Shown in pieces: positions 34,602 to 45,794 of a stretch of 64,000 nt of DNA. Source of the stretch: AC-32 sp963766375 (GTDB taxonomy: Bacteria > Actinomycetota > Thermoleophilia > Gaiellales > Gaiellaceae); the NCBI GenBank assembly GCA_963766375.1, contig CAVXZG010000004.1, positions 124,001 to 188,000 on the forward strand. Reading direction: 5' to 3'. The notes below the pieces were generated by a model, which was given only the letters and a program-made list of their open reading frames with translations, searched no databases and was not told the origin of the DNA. Both the position numbers and the translations under genes were made by a program. The first letter of the stretch is position 1. Each line of letters begins with the position of its first letter.

Positions 34602-35653
34602 GCAAGCGCCTCCCGCACGAGTCCCTGGAAGTGCGCGAGCAGGCGCTCGCTCTCCGGCATCAGGCGCCCTTCCTCGAGCAGGCCCGAGCGGACGCCGGCC
34701 TGGACCGACTCGACGAGGGCTCGATCCTCGAGGCCGACCTGATCGTCGAAGGCGATCAGCTCCTCGATCTCCTTCGCGTCCGCTCCGTCTTCAGCGAAGT
34801 AGTAGTCGAGGAAGGCGCTCGTTCGCTCCGGTCCAAGGGGTGCGACGGGCCCGACGGCAAGGTTCTGCGGGCCCGGCATCGCGTAGAGCTTCGTGACCGG
34901 CCAGATCCAGTGGAACTGTCCCTCGGTGACCTCGCCGCCCTCGCGCCCGGGCCTCAGCGGGCCGAACTGGCTCGAGCTGCGCTCGTGCGTCTCGAGCCGG
35001 TAGGCGTCCGGCGAGACGTCGACGACTGCGCTGAAGCCGGGGTGTGCGACGGGGCAGTGGTAGCACTCGAGGTAGTTCTCGATCGCGATCTTCCAGTTGC
35101 ACGCGAGCTCGGACTCGCTGCGGTGGCGGAAGCGCAGCCGCTCGATCTCGATGCCGCCGTCGGCCACGAGCTCAGGCAGGCGCCCGAGCGTCTCGGCCAG
35201 CGGTGGCGCGTCGGGGTCGGTGCTGACGAAGAGGAGCGGCCCCCAGGCCTCGATCGCGAGCTCGTGCAGGCAGATGTCGTCGAGCTCGAAGCCCGGCTCC
35301 TGCTTCGCGCGCGGAGCGGCTCGCAGCCGGCCGTCCAGCCCGTACGTCCAGGCGTGGTAGCGGCACTGGAGGGTCTCACGGTTCCCGCTTCCCTCGACGA
35401 GGAGCGAGCCGCGGTGGCGGCAGACGTTGAGGAAGGCGTGGAGCTCGCCCTCGCGGTCCCGAACGACGATCACGGGCACGTCGCCGACCCGGCACGTGAA
35501 GTAATCGCCGGGGGAGGCCGCGTGCTCGGCCGGCCCTGCGTACTGCCAGGCGCGCCGAAAGATCCGCTCCTGTTCCCGGCGCAGCAGCTCGGGCTCGGAG
35601 TACCAGCTCCACGGCAATGTCGCGTGCTCGGTTCCGGAGGCCAAACCGGCCAC
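34598..35653 (-). CDS. Rieske 2Fe-2S ring-hydroxylating oxygenase alpha subunit
   Basis: 351 residues. The Rieske domain (about 35-145) has CRHRGSLL and CRYHAWTYGLDG for the 2Fe-2S cluster. The catalytic domain has WKIAIENYLECYHCPVAHP, which supplies the bridging Asp/Glu and the two His ligands of the mononuclear iron. Hydroxylates or demethylates an aromatic or quaternary-amine substrate; the gene shows no beta subunit or dedicated reductase next to it. GTG 35653 start. Divergent from an acyl-CoA dehydrogenase across a 188-nt promoter region. Confidence 0.9.
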   Translation of the reverse strand: MAGLASGTEHATLPWSWYSEPELLRREQERIFRRAWQYAGPAEHAASPGDYFTCRVGDVPVIVVRDREGELHAFLNVCRHRGSLLVEGSGNRETLQCRYHAWTYGLDGRLRAAPRAKQEPGFELDDICLHELAIEAWGPLLFVSTDPDAPPLAETLGRLPELVADGGIEIERLRFRHRSESELACNWKIAIENYLECYHCPVAHPGFSAVVDVSPDAYRLETHERSSSQFGPLRPGREGGEVTEGQFHWIWPVTKLYAMPGPQNLAVGPVAPLGPERTSAFLDYYFAEDGADAKEIEELIAFDDQVGLEDRALVESVQAGVRSGLLEEGRLMPESERLLAHFQGLVREALA

Positions 35654-35798
35654 GACGATACAGGCTCGATTCAGTGTGAAACGGTCAGGTTCGGCCGTAC
35701 CGCCGCTGAATATCGACCGACGGGTACTCCTCGCCGAGGTGCCGGCCGGATCGACCCTCGCTGCTGGGACTCGACAACCGTGCCGACGATGTCTATAA

Positions 35799-35832
35799 GT
35801 TCGAGTCTGCTCCTCGAACCGGGCCGTATACT
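35799..35832 (+). promoter_or_regulatory. Operator-like repeat and -10 box before acyl-CoA dehydrogenase
   Basis: The inverted repeat GTTCGAG-N7-CTCGAAC (35799-35819) lies just before TATACT (35827-35832). The start codon (35842) is 9 nt after the -10 box, so the transcript would be nearly leaderless, and the repeat would sit over the promoter. Confidence 0.5.
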
Positions 35833-35841
35833 CGCCGCCCG

Positions 35842-37000
35842 ATGGAGTTCTCGCTCAGCGACGACCAGCGGGAGATCCAGTCGCTGGCGCGCGAGTTCGC
35901 GCAAGCGGAGATCGAGCCGAACGCTGCCACGTGGGATCGCGAGCACGGTTTCCCGCCGGAGCTGATCGGCAAGCTGGCGGGGCTCGGGCTGCTCGGGGTC
36001 TGCATCCCGGAGGAGTACGGCGGCGCGGGCGCGGACTTTCTCTCGTACATCCTCGTGCTCGAGGAGCTCTCGCGCGGCGGACGCGGGGGTGGGGGTGACG
36101 GTGGCTGTGCACACGAGCGCCGTCACCTTGCCGATCCTCACCTTCGGCACCGACGAGCAGCGCAGCCGGTTCGTTCCGCCGCTCGCGCGGGGGGAAAGCG
36201 TGGGCGCCTTCGCGCTGACCGAGCCCGAGGCCGGCTCGGATGCCGGCGCGCTTCGCACGGCCGCCGTCGCAACGGGGGAAGGCTGGTCGATCTCCGGCAC
36301 CAAACAGTGGATCACCAACGGCAGCTTCGCGGGCACGGTGCTGCTCTTCGCGCGGACCGACCCGGCGACCCCCGGGCCGAAGGGCGTCTCCGCCTTCATC
36401 CTCGACGGCGACCAGGTGCGAGTGACGCGCGAGGAGGAAAAGCTCGGCCTCAACTCGTCCTCGACGTCTGACCTCGCGATCGAGGACGCGCAGGTCGGGG
36501 CCGACCGGCTGCTCCACGAGGAGGGCAAGGGGTTCGCGGTGGCGATGGCGACGCTGGACGGGGGGCGCATCGGCATCGCGGCTCAGGCGCTCGGCATCGC
36601 CCAGGCCGCCTACGACGTGGCGCGCGCGTACGCGCTCGAGCGCCGCCAGTTCGGCAAGCGGATCGCCGACTTCCAGGCGATCCAGTGGAAGCTGGCGGAC
36701 ATGGCGACCGAGATCGACGCTGCCCGGCTCCTGGTCTACCGCGCGGCGTGGCTCAAGCAGGAGGGGCAGCCGCACGCCGAGGAGGGCGCGAAGGCGAAGC
36801 TGTTCGCCTCCGAGATGGCGCGCCGGCAGACGGCCGAGGCGATCCAGGTGCTCGGCGGCTACGGCTACACGAAGGAGTTCCCGGTCGAGCGCTATTACCG
36901 CGACGCGAAGATCACCGAGATCTACGAGGGCACGAGCGAGATCCAGCGGCTCGTGATCGCCCGCTCGATCCTCGGCCTGCGCGAACGTGAGCCCGCTTAG
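35842..37000 (+). CDS. Acyl-CoA dehydrogenase, one frame break
   Basis: About 386 residues. The N-terminal helix domain (FSLSDDQREIQSLAREFAQAEI, PEEYGGAGADFLSYILVLEELSR) is in one frame. Near 36080, in a G-rich run, it passes to a second frame with GVTVAVHTSAVTLPI, AFALTEPEAGSDAGAL (FAD site), KQWITNGSFAG and the C-terminal EIYEGTSEIQRLVIARSIL, which includes the catalytic Glu. Oxidises an acyl-CoA to the enoyl-CoA with electron transfer to ETF (etfBA at 48.6-50.4 kb). The break is in GGGGGTGGGGGTG, a typical indel site. Confidence 0.92.
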
Positions 37001-37134
37001 ATGTTCACGCCCGTCACCCGGGTTCCCACCGCCCCCGCCCACCAACAGCCTATTTCGGCAGGTGTGACGTGTCTGCGTCGCAAGTGCGCCGGAACCGTGA
37101 CATTCCCGGCGAGCGACGATCGGGAGCCGACCGG

Positions 37135-37740
37135 ATGACCCGCAAACGCGACGAGCCCGTGCGTCTGACGAAGATCTACACGCGCGGCGGTGACCGCGGT
37201 GAGACGAGCCTCGGCGACGGCTCCCGGGTCTCGAAGCTCGACCCGCGTGTTGCCGCCTACGGGGTCGTCGACGAGCTCAACGCGCAACTCGGCGTCGTGC
37301 TCGCGCTGGCCGAGCTCCCGGTTGACCTGCGTGAACCGCTCGAGCGCATCCAGAACGACCTCTTCGACGTGGGCGCCGATCTCTCGGTGCCGTTCGGCGG
37401 AGACGACGAACGGCTCCGCGTCTCGCAGGAGCAGATCGACGGGCTCGAGCGTCTTTGCGACCACTTCAACGAGGCACTCCCGGAGCTGAAGAGCTTCGTG
37501 CTCCCGGGAGGCAGCGAGGCCGCGGCGCGGCTCCACGTCGCCCGGACGGTTTGCCGGCGCGCCGAGCTGCTCGCCCTCGCAACGGCTGCCGAGATCGAGA
37601 TCGATCCGCTCGTGCCGGTCTATCTGAACCGGCTTTCGGACCTGCTCTTCATCCTCGCCCGCACCGCGAACGCGGGCGGCGAGGAGCCGCTCTGGCAACC
37701 GGGCGGCTCGGGCCGCCAGGCCCTCAGTAGCGCTTCTTGA
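37135..37740 (+). CDS. Cob(I)alamin adenosyltransferase, PduO type
   Basis: 201 residues. KIYTRGGDRGETSLGDGSRVSK is the ATP-binding N-terminus; VDELNAQLG, IQNDLFDVGADL, LPGGSEAAARLHVARTVCRRAE and YLNRLSDLLFILAR are the conserved parts of the PduO family. It makes adenosylcobalamin, the cofactor needed by the acyl-CoA mutase at 42.7 and 46.5 kb. ATG 37135 is preferred over earlier in-frame starts, which would add a non-conserved tail. No cobalamin riboswitch is visible upstream. It ends 2 nt from the convergent collagen-like gene. Confidence 0.93.
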   Translation: MTRKRDEPVRLTKIYTRGGDRGETSLGDGSRVSKLDPRVAAYGVVDELNAQLGVVLALAELPVDLREPLERIQNDLFDVGADLSVPFGGDDERLRVSQEQIDGLERLCDHFNEALPELKSFVLPGGSEAAARLHVARTVCRRAELLALATAAEIEIDPLVPVYLNRLSDLLFILARTANAGGEEPLWQPGGSGRQALSSAS

Positions 37741-37742
37741 GG

Positions 37743-40700
37743 CTACGAATGGGCGCGATCGCGGTCACTCATCACGAGCCGCACGGGCGGTACTGCCTCG
37801 TAGCCGAGCTTCGTCGCGTGGAGAATCGAGCCGGCGCGTGTTGTCGAGGTGCGGCCGGCCGCCGCAACGCTGTTGGCGAAGCGGAACTGGACGGTTCCGT
37901 TGGCTGTCGGCCTGAGCATCATCTCGAGCGACATCATGCGCGGCGTGTCCGCCGCGTCGGTGCCGAGCACGATCGACGTCAGGTTGGTGGCCGCGGCGAG
38001 GCGGATCCCCGTGGAGATGTTGATCGCGTCGGCCGCGGTGTTGTCGCTGACGTAACTGACCCAGCCGGAGCTCGAGGGGAAGCTGAAGTCGCACTTGTAG
38101 TCGCCGTTGCCGCTGTATGCGGCAGCGAGCTGGACGGTACCACACCTTCGCCCGACGCCGGGATCTCAGTGCGCTGTCGGGCCCGCTGTCGTGCTGTTCA
38201 CGTCTGGTGCTGGCCGTCGTTTGTGAGGTCGCGACTGTCGAGCCGTCGGTGCCGGAGGTATCCGCTCGAGCCGGTTGCGCCCTTCGCGCCCGTCGCGCCC
38301 TTGGCGCCGGTCGCACCCTTCGCGCCTGTCGGGACCCTTGGCGCCTGTGGCTCCCTTGGAGCCTGTGACGCCTTTGGCGCCGGTGACGCCCTTGGCGCCG
38401 GTAACGCCCTTGGCCCGGTCGACGCCCTTCGCGCCCGCCGGGCCCTGCGTGCCGGCGGTGCCCTGGGAGCCGGTGACGCCCTTCGCGCCAGTTGCGCCCT
38501 TGGCCCCCGTCGGTCCCTGCGCGCCCGCCGGGCCTGCGACGCCCTGGCGCCGGTGACACCCTTGGCGCCGGTCACGCCCTTCGGCCCCGGTGACACCCTT
38601 GGCCCCGGTGACGCCCTTCGAGCCGGTGACACCCTTCGAGCCGGTGACGCCCTTCGACGCCGGTCGACACCCTTGGCCCCCGTCGTGCCCTTCGCTCCGG
38701 TGGCGCCCTTCGCTCCCGTCGCACCCTTCGAGCCGGTCGCGCCCTTGGCGCCCGTTGCACCCGTGAATCCCGTCGTGCCCTTGGCGCCGGTGGCGCCCTT
38801 GGCGCCGGTCACGCCTTTCGGCCCGTAACACCCTTGGCCCCGGTGACGCCCTTGCGCCGGTGGCGCCCTTGGCTCCGGTAGCGCCCTTCGAGCCGGTGAC
38901 ACCCTTGGCGCCGGTCGCGCCCTTCGCGCCCGTCGCGCCCCTGGCCCCGCGGGCCCCTGAGCTCCGGTCGCGCCCGTGGAGCCAGTCGACGCCCTTGGCG
39001 CCGGTGACACCCTTGGCCCCGGTCGCGCCCTTGGCGCCGGTCGCACCCTTCGCGCCGGTAGCACCCTTCGAGCCCGTAGCACCCTTCGAGCCGGTCGCGC
39101 CCTTGGCGCCCGTTGCGCCCTTGAATCCCGTCGTGCCCTTGGCGCCGGTCGCGCCCTTGGCTCCGGTAGCACCCTTCGCGCCCGTGACACCCTTGGCGCC
39201 GGTGGCGCCCTTGGCTCCGGTAGCGCCCTTCGAGCCGGTCACACCCTTGGCCCCGGTCGCGCCCTTCGCGCCCGTCGGTCCCTGCGCCCGCTGGCCCCTG
39301 AGCTCCGGTCGCGCCCTTCGCACCGGTCGCACCCTTGGCGCCGGTCGAGCCCTTGGCCCCGGTCGCGCCCTTCGCGCCGGTGGCACCCTTCGCGCCGGTC
39401 GCGCCCTTCGCGCCGGTCGCGCCCTTAGCGCCGGTCGCGCCCTTCGCGCCCGTCGCGCCCTTGGCGCCGGTCGCGCCCTTCGAGCCGGTCACGCCCTTGG
39501 CCCCGGTCGCGCCCTTGGCCCCGGTGGCGCCCTTCGCGCCAGTAGCGCCCTTCGAGCCGGTGACACCCTTGGCGCCGGTCGCGCCCTTCGCGCCCGTCGG
39601 TCCCTTGAGCGCCTGTCGGGCCCTGAGCTCCGGTCGCGCCCGTGGAGCCAGTTGCACCCTTCGAGCCGGTGGCACCCTTGGCGCCGGTGGCACCCTTCGA
39701 GCCGGTCGCGCCCTTGGCGCCCGTTGCGCCCTTGAATCCCGTCGTGCCCTTGGCGCCGGTCGCGCCCTTGGCGCCGGTGGCACCCTTGGCCCCGGTCGCG
39801 CCCTTCGCGCCGGTGGACGCCCTTGGCGCCGGTCGCGCCCTTGGAGCCGGTTGCTCCAGCTGCGCCTGTCGCGCCGCGCGCTCCCGTGGGGCCGCGCGCG
39901 CCGCTCGGGCCCTGGCTGCCCGTCGCGCCCTTGGTCCCGGTTGCACCCTTCGCGCCTGTAGATCCCTTTGCGCCGGTAGCGCCGTTCGTTCCTGCCGAAC
40001 CCTGTGTTCCGGTCGCGCCCTTGACGCCCGTCGTGCCCTTCGCTCCGGTGGCACCCTTGGTACCGGTCGCACCCTTGACGCCCGTCGATCCCTTGGCGCC
40101 GGTAGCACCGTTCGCTCCGGTCGCCGTACCCTTAGTCCCGGTCGCGCCCTTGGCTCCGGTTGCTCCCTTGGTGCCTGTAGATCCCTTTGCGCCGGTCGCG
40201 CCCTTGGTCCGGTCGCGCCCTTGGTGCCCGTCGCTCCCTTCGCGCCGGTTGCTCCGTCTGCGCCCGTCGCACCGCGAGTCGCCCGTGGGTCCCCGCGAGC
40301 CGCTCGGGCCCTGACTGCCCGTCGCGCCCTTTGCGCCCTGAAGGCCGGCGAGCCCCGTGGCGCCAGTGGCGCCGGTGGCCCCGCGAAATGCGGCCGTGCC
40401 GGGCAAGCCCTGCGGTCCAGTCGCGCCGGTGCGTCCGGTCGGTCCGCTCGGCCCGGTCGCGCCGATCGGACCTGCGGGACCTGCGGGGCCATCAGTTCCC
40501 GGCGAGCCTTTGGCGCCGGTCGCGCCCACCTGTCCCCCGTGGGACGAGCTGTTCCCGTTGGAGCTCGAGCTCGAGTCTTTCGCTCCGCTTGAAATCGAGA
40601 CGTCCGGTCCGAAGGCAACGTGGAAGGGGACGGCCGAAGTCCCGGGCCCGCCAGCGTCGCGCGGGCCGGCGGAGGCATGCCCCCTCTGGGCGCGAACGGG

Positions 40701-40898
40701 GCCGCTCAGGACGATGGAGGAGAGGGGGGTCTTGCCGCTACGAGCTGAAGACGCAGACGTGGCCACGCTCTCGCGCAAGGCGACCGCTCCGACGGCCACG
40801 GCGGCCGTGAGCGGAACGATGAGCCAAGCCCGGCGGAGCGGCAACGCCGCCCTTCCCGGCACTCGAAGTCTTTCTAGAAATCCCTGCATGCTCGCCAT
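37743..40898 (-). CDS. Very long collagen-like surface protein, many frame breaks
   Basis: The N-terminus (from ATG 40898) has a basic segment and one membrane helix (AWLIVPLTAAVAVGAVAL), then a Ser-rich spacer. From about residue 125 there are uninterrupted Gly-X-Y triplets, mostly GATGAKGATGSKGATG, encoded by DNA with 9- and 18-bp periodicity from about 40530 to 38270. The last 125 residues form a non-collagen domain (TVQLAAAYSGNGDYKC, DAINISTGIRLAAATNL, RMMSLEMMLRPTANGTVQF), ending at TAG 37743-37745. The frame shifts many times inside the repeats, each time to another Gly-X-Y frame, so the true copy number and frame are uncertain. Likely a membrane-anchored triple-helical fibre outside the cell. 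Confidence 0.8.
38270..40530 (-). repeat. Gly-X-Y coding tandem repeat
   Basis: About 2.2 kb of short tandem DNA repeats. The plus strand shows a recurrent 18-bp unit, GCGCCCTTGGCGCCGGTC or close variants (GCCCTTCGAGCCGGT, GCCCTTGAATCCCGTC). Translated on the minus strand these give GATGAK, GATGSK and GTTGFK triplets. The unit is low-complexity, prone to polymerase slippage and mis-assembly. Confidence 0.9.
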
Positions 40899-40937
40899 GA
40901 ACGAAGGATCGGTTTCACGCGCGGGTATCCGAGTGGG

Positions 40938-40959
40938 ATGTCGTATGAAAGTCGTATGA
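40938..40959 (-). promoter_or_regulatory. Two 11-bp direct repeats upstream of collagen-like gene
   Basis: Minus strand: TCATACGACTT (40959-40949) directly followed by TCATACGACAT (40948-40938), two matching 11-mers differing in one base. Head-to-tail 11-bp repeats are the usual form of OmpR/PhoB-family response regulator sites. They lie 40-61 nt upstream of the collagen-like start and downstream of a histidine kinase gene. Confidence 0.6.
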
Positions 40960-41021
40960 CAGGCTCCCAGATCCCCCGTCGGGGGGACGGTCGAGGCTCC
41001 CGAACGTTCAGGTAGCCGGGT

Positions 41022-42548
41022 TTAGGCGGCCAGTTCCCGCGCCGCGAGGACGAGCTTTTCGCTCGAGAGCGGTAGCCGGACGCGCACGGTCGTGCCGACG
41101 CCCTCGCTGCTTTCGAGCTCGATCTGGCCGCCGTGACGCTCGACGATCGCCTTCGTGATCGTCAGGCCGAGGCCGCTGCCCGGAATCTGGTTCTTCGTCG
41201 CCTGAGAGCTTCGGAAGAAGCGCTCGAAGAGCTGCTGCTGCTCGTCGTCGGAGATTCCAAGCCCCGTGTCCTGTACCTCGATCACGGCGGCGCCGTCCAC
41301 AGCGGTCAGCCGCACGTCGACACGGCCGCCGCTCGGCGTGAACTTGAGGGCGTTCGAGATGAGGTTGTCGACCACCTGCACCAGGCGGACGCGGTGACCA
41401 CGAACCACCGGAACCCGCTCGGTGCTCGTGGCGAGCTGAATGTCGCTGGCCTCCGCGGCCGGCGCGGAGCTCTCGATGCACTCACGCACGACCTCCTCGA
41501 GGTCGACCGGGCCGAATTCGAAAGCGAGCTCGCCGGCCTCGATCTGGGTGAGGAGAAGCAGGTCGCTGACCAGGCCGAGCAAGCGATTTGAGTTGCGGTC
41601 GATGATCCCGAGGTAGCTCTGCTGCTCGGCGTTCAGGTCGTCGTCGAGCAGGAGCTCGAGATAGCCTCGGATCGAGGTCAGCGGTGTGCGGAGCTCGTGC
41701 GAGACGAGTGAGATGAAATCGTCCTTGAGCTCGTCGAGCTCCAGGAGGCGCTCGTTCTGCCGGGCCAGCAACCGCTGCACCGTCTCGGCCTCGGCGCGGG
41801 CCGCGCGTTCGCCCTCGAGCAGTCGGTCGCGCTCCGCCGCGTGCTCCCGCAGCCGGCGGTTCCGGGCCTCGAGCTGCCGCGTCACCCGATGCAGGATCGG
41901 GAACAACGAGATGTAGAGCAGGAGCAGGGCAACGACCAGGATTGCCGCGAGGGGGCCTCGTGCGTCGCCGACGCTCACAGCCACGACGCGGTAGTCCTGG
42001 TCGAGCATGACTGCTCCGATTGGCAGCGCTGAACGTGTCAGTCGGACGGGCACCAACACACGGAGCACCTTCAGGTCCTGCTGGCCTTGCGAGGTCGTGG
42101 AGTGGGTCACGCGGCGCCTGACCGCGCCGTCGAGCACCTGGGAAAGCTCCTCCCGGCGGCCGATCTTGGTGCCGATCAGTTCGTGACGCGCCGCGTAGGT
42201 AATCGTCCCGTCACGGCCGATGAGTCGACCGCCCACGACCCCGGGGATCAGGATGCTCTTGCGGAAGACGTCGTCGAGGGCTCGACGCCTCGCCGGCGCG
42301 ACGGGCGCCGTGAAATCCGATGGGCGCAGGTTGCTGCGCAGGTTTGCCTCCGTCACGGCGCGCGCCTGATTCTCGACGGTTAGCTCGGCGCGGCCCGCGA
42401 CTTCGTGGTTCACGAACCACGCGATCGCGAGTCCTGCCGCGAGCAGGACGACACCCGCATAGATCGCGAAGCGAAGCACCAGCCGGGGCTGGCCCTCATC
42501 GTGCGCAGGCGGCGCGGAGACCCGCGCCTGATTGGGGATATCCACCAT
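41022..42548 (-). CDS. Membrane sensor histidine kinase
   Basis: 508 residues. Two transmembrane helices (FAIYAGVVLLAAGLAIAWF near 25-45 and LAAILVVALLLLYISLFPIL near 225-245) flank an extracytoplasmic sensor domain of about 180 residues. A coiled coil follows, then the DHp domain DDFISLVSHELRTPLTSIRGY with the phosphorylated His, and the ATPase domain with N-box LISNALKFTPSG, DTGLGI and GSGLGLTI. Complete and apparently functional. No cognate response regulator gene is in the window, but the next gene downstream (collagen-like) has OmpR-type repeats in its promoter. ATG 42548 start. Confidence 0.93.
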   Translation of the reverse strand: MVDIPNQARVSAPPAHDEGQPRLVLRFAIYAGVVLLAAGLAIAWFVNHEVAGRAELTVENQARAVTEANLRSNLRPSDFTAPVAPARRRALDDVFRKSILIPGVVGGRLIGRDGTITYAARHELIGTKIGRREELSQVLDGAVRRRVTHSTTSQGQQDLKVLRVLVPVRLTRSALPIGAVMLDQDYRVVAVSVGDARGPLAAILVVALLLLYISLFPILHRVTRQLEARNRRLREHAAERDRLLEGERAARAEAETVQRLLARQNERLLELDELKDDFISLVSHELRTPLTSIRGYLELLLDDDLNAEQQSYLGIIDRNSNRLLGLVSDLLLLTQIEAGELAFEFGPVDLEEVVRECIESSAPAAEASDIQLATSTERVPVVRGHRVRLVQVVDNLISNALKFTPSGGRVDVRLTAVDGAAVIEVQDTGLGISDDEQQQLFERFFRSSQATKNQIPGSGLGLTITKAIVERHGGQIELESSEGVGTTVRVRLPLSSEKLVLAARELAA

Positions 42549-42714
42549 GTCTGCTCGCCTCGAATCGAATCGGCACGAACGGCCTCCGGGCCTTACGCTT
42601 TTACCCGTTTCAAGTGGGGCTGCCGGCCAGCAAATCCCCCGTTCGGGGTACGAAGTTCGCCTGGATTGGGGGTCGCGGTCGCCCCGAGCGGGGATGAACG
42701 GGCACAATCAGCTC

Positions 42715-44379
<1,665 letters not shown>

Positions 44380-44423
44380 CTTTCCGCGCTAACCCGGCGC
44401 GGGTTTCGTCGTCTACCCTTCGG

Positions 44424-44990
44424 ATGGCCGTGAACGTCGTCCAGTCAGCCCTGTCGTCGCCGCGCTTCAACAAGTGGCTGCCGTGGCTTGCGGCAGCACT
44501 GCTCGCCGCGGGCCTGATCGCGTTTCTGGTCGCCTACTTCGGCAATACGGCCAACCCGGCCAAGGAGACGTTCGGCGGGCCGGCGCAGACTCCGCAGGTG
44601 GTGAAGCAGGTTCCGCTCCCGCAGGCTGCACGCGTCACGGCCGGCAGGTTCATCCTGACCGCGGTCGCCCGCAGGAATCTCGACCAGGCGTGGAATCTCG
44701 CCACGCCGAACGCCAGAGGCGGTCTTACACACAAGGAGTGGATGACGGGCGCGATCCCGATCGTCCCGATGGGCGTGCCGATCGACAAGGCCGTGATCAC
44801 GAAGATCCTCTATTCGCACGCCAAGGAAGCCGAGATCAACATCGTCATCGCCCCGAAGGCGAACACGCTCAGAGTGAAGGATCAGCTCTACGTCATGGAC
44901 CTGAAGAAGGTCGGCGTGGGCGACAACGCCCGCTGGCTCGTCGACTACTGCCAACCACATGCCTCAGCGGGCGTTCCCTACCACAGCTAG
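44424..44990 (+). CDS. Membrane-anchored protein of unknown family, paralogue 2 of 3
   Basis: 188 residues. N-terminal SSPRFNKWLP, one membrane helix (WLAAALLAAGLIAFLVAYF), then an extracytoplasmic domain with QAWNLATPNARGGLTHKEWMTGAIPIVP and the end RWLVDYCQPH. It shares the spacing of these motifs with the proteins at 29576 and 45012 but lacks their C-terminal helix. It sits between the mutase large subunit and its neighbours on the same strand (44 nt after the mutase). Function unknown. Confidence 0.7.
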   Translation: MAVNVVQSALSSPRFNKWLPWLAAALLAAGLIAFLVAYFGNTANPAKETFGGPAQTPQVVKQVPLPQAARVTAGRFILTAVARRNLDQAWNLATPNARGGLTHKEWMTGAIPIVPMGVPIDKAVITKILYSHAKEAEINIVIAPKANTLRVKDQLYVMDLKKVGVGDNARWLVDYCQPHASAGVPYHS

Positions 44991-45011
44991 CGCCGGCCGC
45001 ACCCCGGCTCT

Positions 45012-45794
45012 ATGCTGGTGCGGGTGAGGCGACTGCTCTCCTCGCCGCGACGGAGGCGCCGGTTCTTCCGAGCCTCCGGGGTGATCGTTGCCGCGGGATG
45101 CGCGATCGCAATCGGCTTCCTCTATCCGAACACCGGCCGCAAGGAAGCGGGCTTCAGTCCGGGCAAGCCGCAGGTCACGCACGACGAGCCGCCCGCGTCC
45201 CCGCTCTCGAAGAGCGACCTCGCCGCAGCGGAGGCTACGCTCGACCACTTCGTCACGACCGCCGTCCTGCGGCGCCACCTCGACGAGTCGTACGACCTCG
45301 TCACCGACCAGCTGCACGGCGGCATGACGCGGGCCGAGTGGCGCTCTGGCGATATCCCGGTGATCCCATTCCCCGCTCGTGACTTTGCCTTCGCCAAGTC
45401 GAAGCTGAAGTACTCGTATCCCAACTTCGCGCGCTACGACGTGCTCATCTGGGCGAAGCCCAATGCGACCACCAGCTCGACGACGTTCTCGCTCGAAATG
45501 CGGACAGCCGGCACCGGCAAGAGCCGGCACTGGCTCGTGGACTACTTCGAGCCGGTGGGCGGCGGGATCTCGATGCCGGCAAGGCCGCCACGGAATCCGC
45601 TCAGCCTTCGCACCCCGCAGCCGAGCGCTACCGACGCGCCGCTCGGCGTCGCGTGGGTGTTCGTCCCGCTCAGCATCTTCAGCCTGATCGTGCTCGTCCC
45701 CGGCGGTCTCGCGATCCGCGGCTGGTTGCGAAACCGGCGCGCCGACCGCGAGTACGCGGCGAAGACGCTCCCGCCGCTGCCTCCGCCCTCCTAG
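45012..45794 (+). CDS. Two-helix membrane protein of unknown family, paralogue 3 of 3
   Basis: 260 residues. Basic SSPRRRRRFFR, helix VIVAAGCAIAIGFLY, extracytoplasmic domain with FSPGKPQVTHDEPP, DESYDLVTDQLHGGMTRAEWRSGDIPVIP and HWLVDYFEPVGGG, a second helix (GVAWVFVPLSIFSLIVLVPGGLAI) and the tail LPPLPPPS. It is closest to the protein at 29576. It follows paralogue 2 by 21 nt on the same strand, so they may be one unit with the mutase. Its stop overlaps that of the convergent MBL gene at CTAG. Confidence 0.7.
   Translation: MLVRVRRLLSSPRRRRRFFRASGVIVAAGCAIAIGFLYPNTGRKEAGFSPGKPQVTHDEPPASPLSKSDLAAAEATLDHFVTTAVLRRHLDESYDLVTDQLHGGMTRAEWRSGDIPVIPFPARDFAFAKSKLKYSYPNFARYDVLIWAKPNATTSSTTFSLEMRTAGTGKSRHWLVDYFEPVGGGISMPARPPRNPLSLRTPQPSATDAPLGVAWVFVPLSIFSLIVLVPGGLAIRGWLRNRRADREYAAKTLPPLPPPS

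Noticed and set aside
37001..37134. Cobalamin riboswitch before the adenosyltransferase
   Set aside because: No B12 box or matching stem set is visible; the same holds for 42549-42714 before the mutase.
38270..40530. Regular short repeats resembling a CRISPR or minisatellite array
   Set aside because: The period is 9/18 bp without spacers, and the minus strand encodes Gly-X-Y triplets joined to a membrane anchor and a C-terminal domain, so it is a coding repeat.
37737..40959. Long plus-strand frames rich in Ala-Pro-Val (APVAPLAPV)
   Set aside because: They are the complement of the collagen-like gene; they have no start context and no domain.
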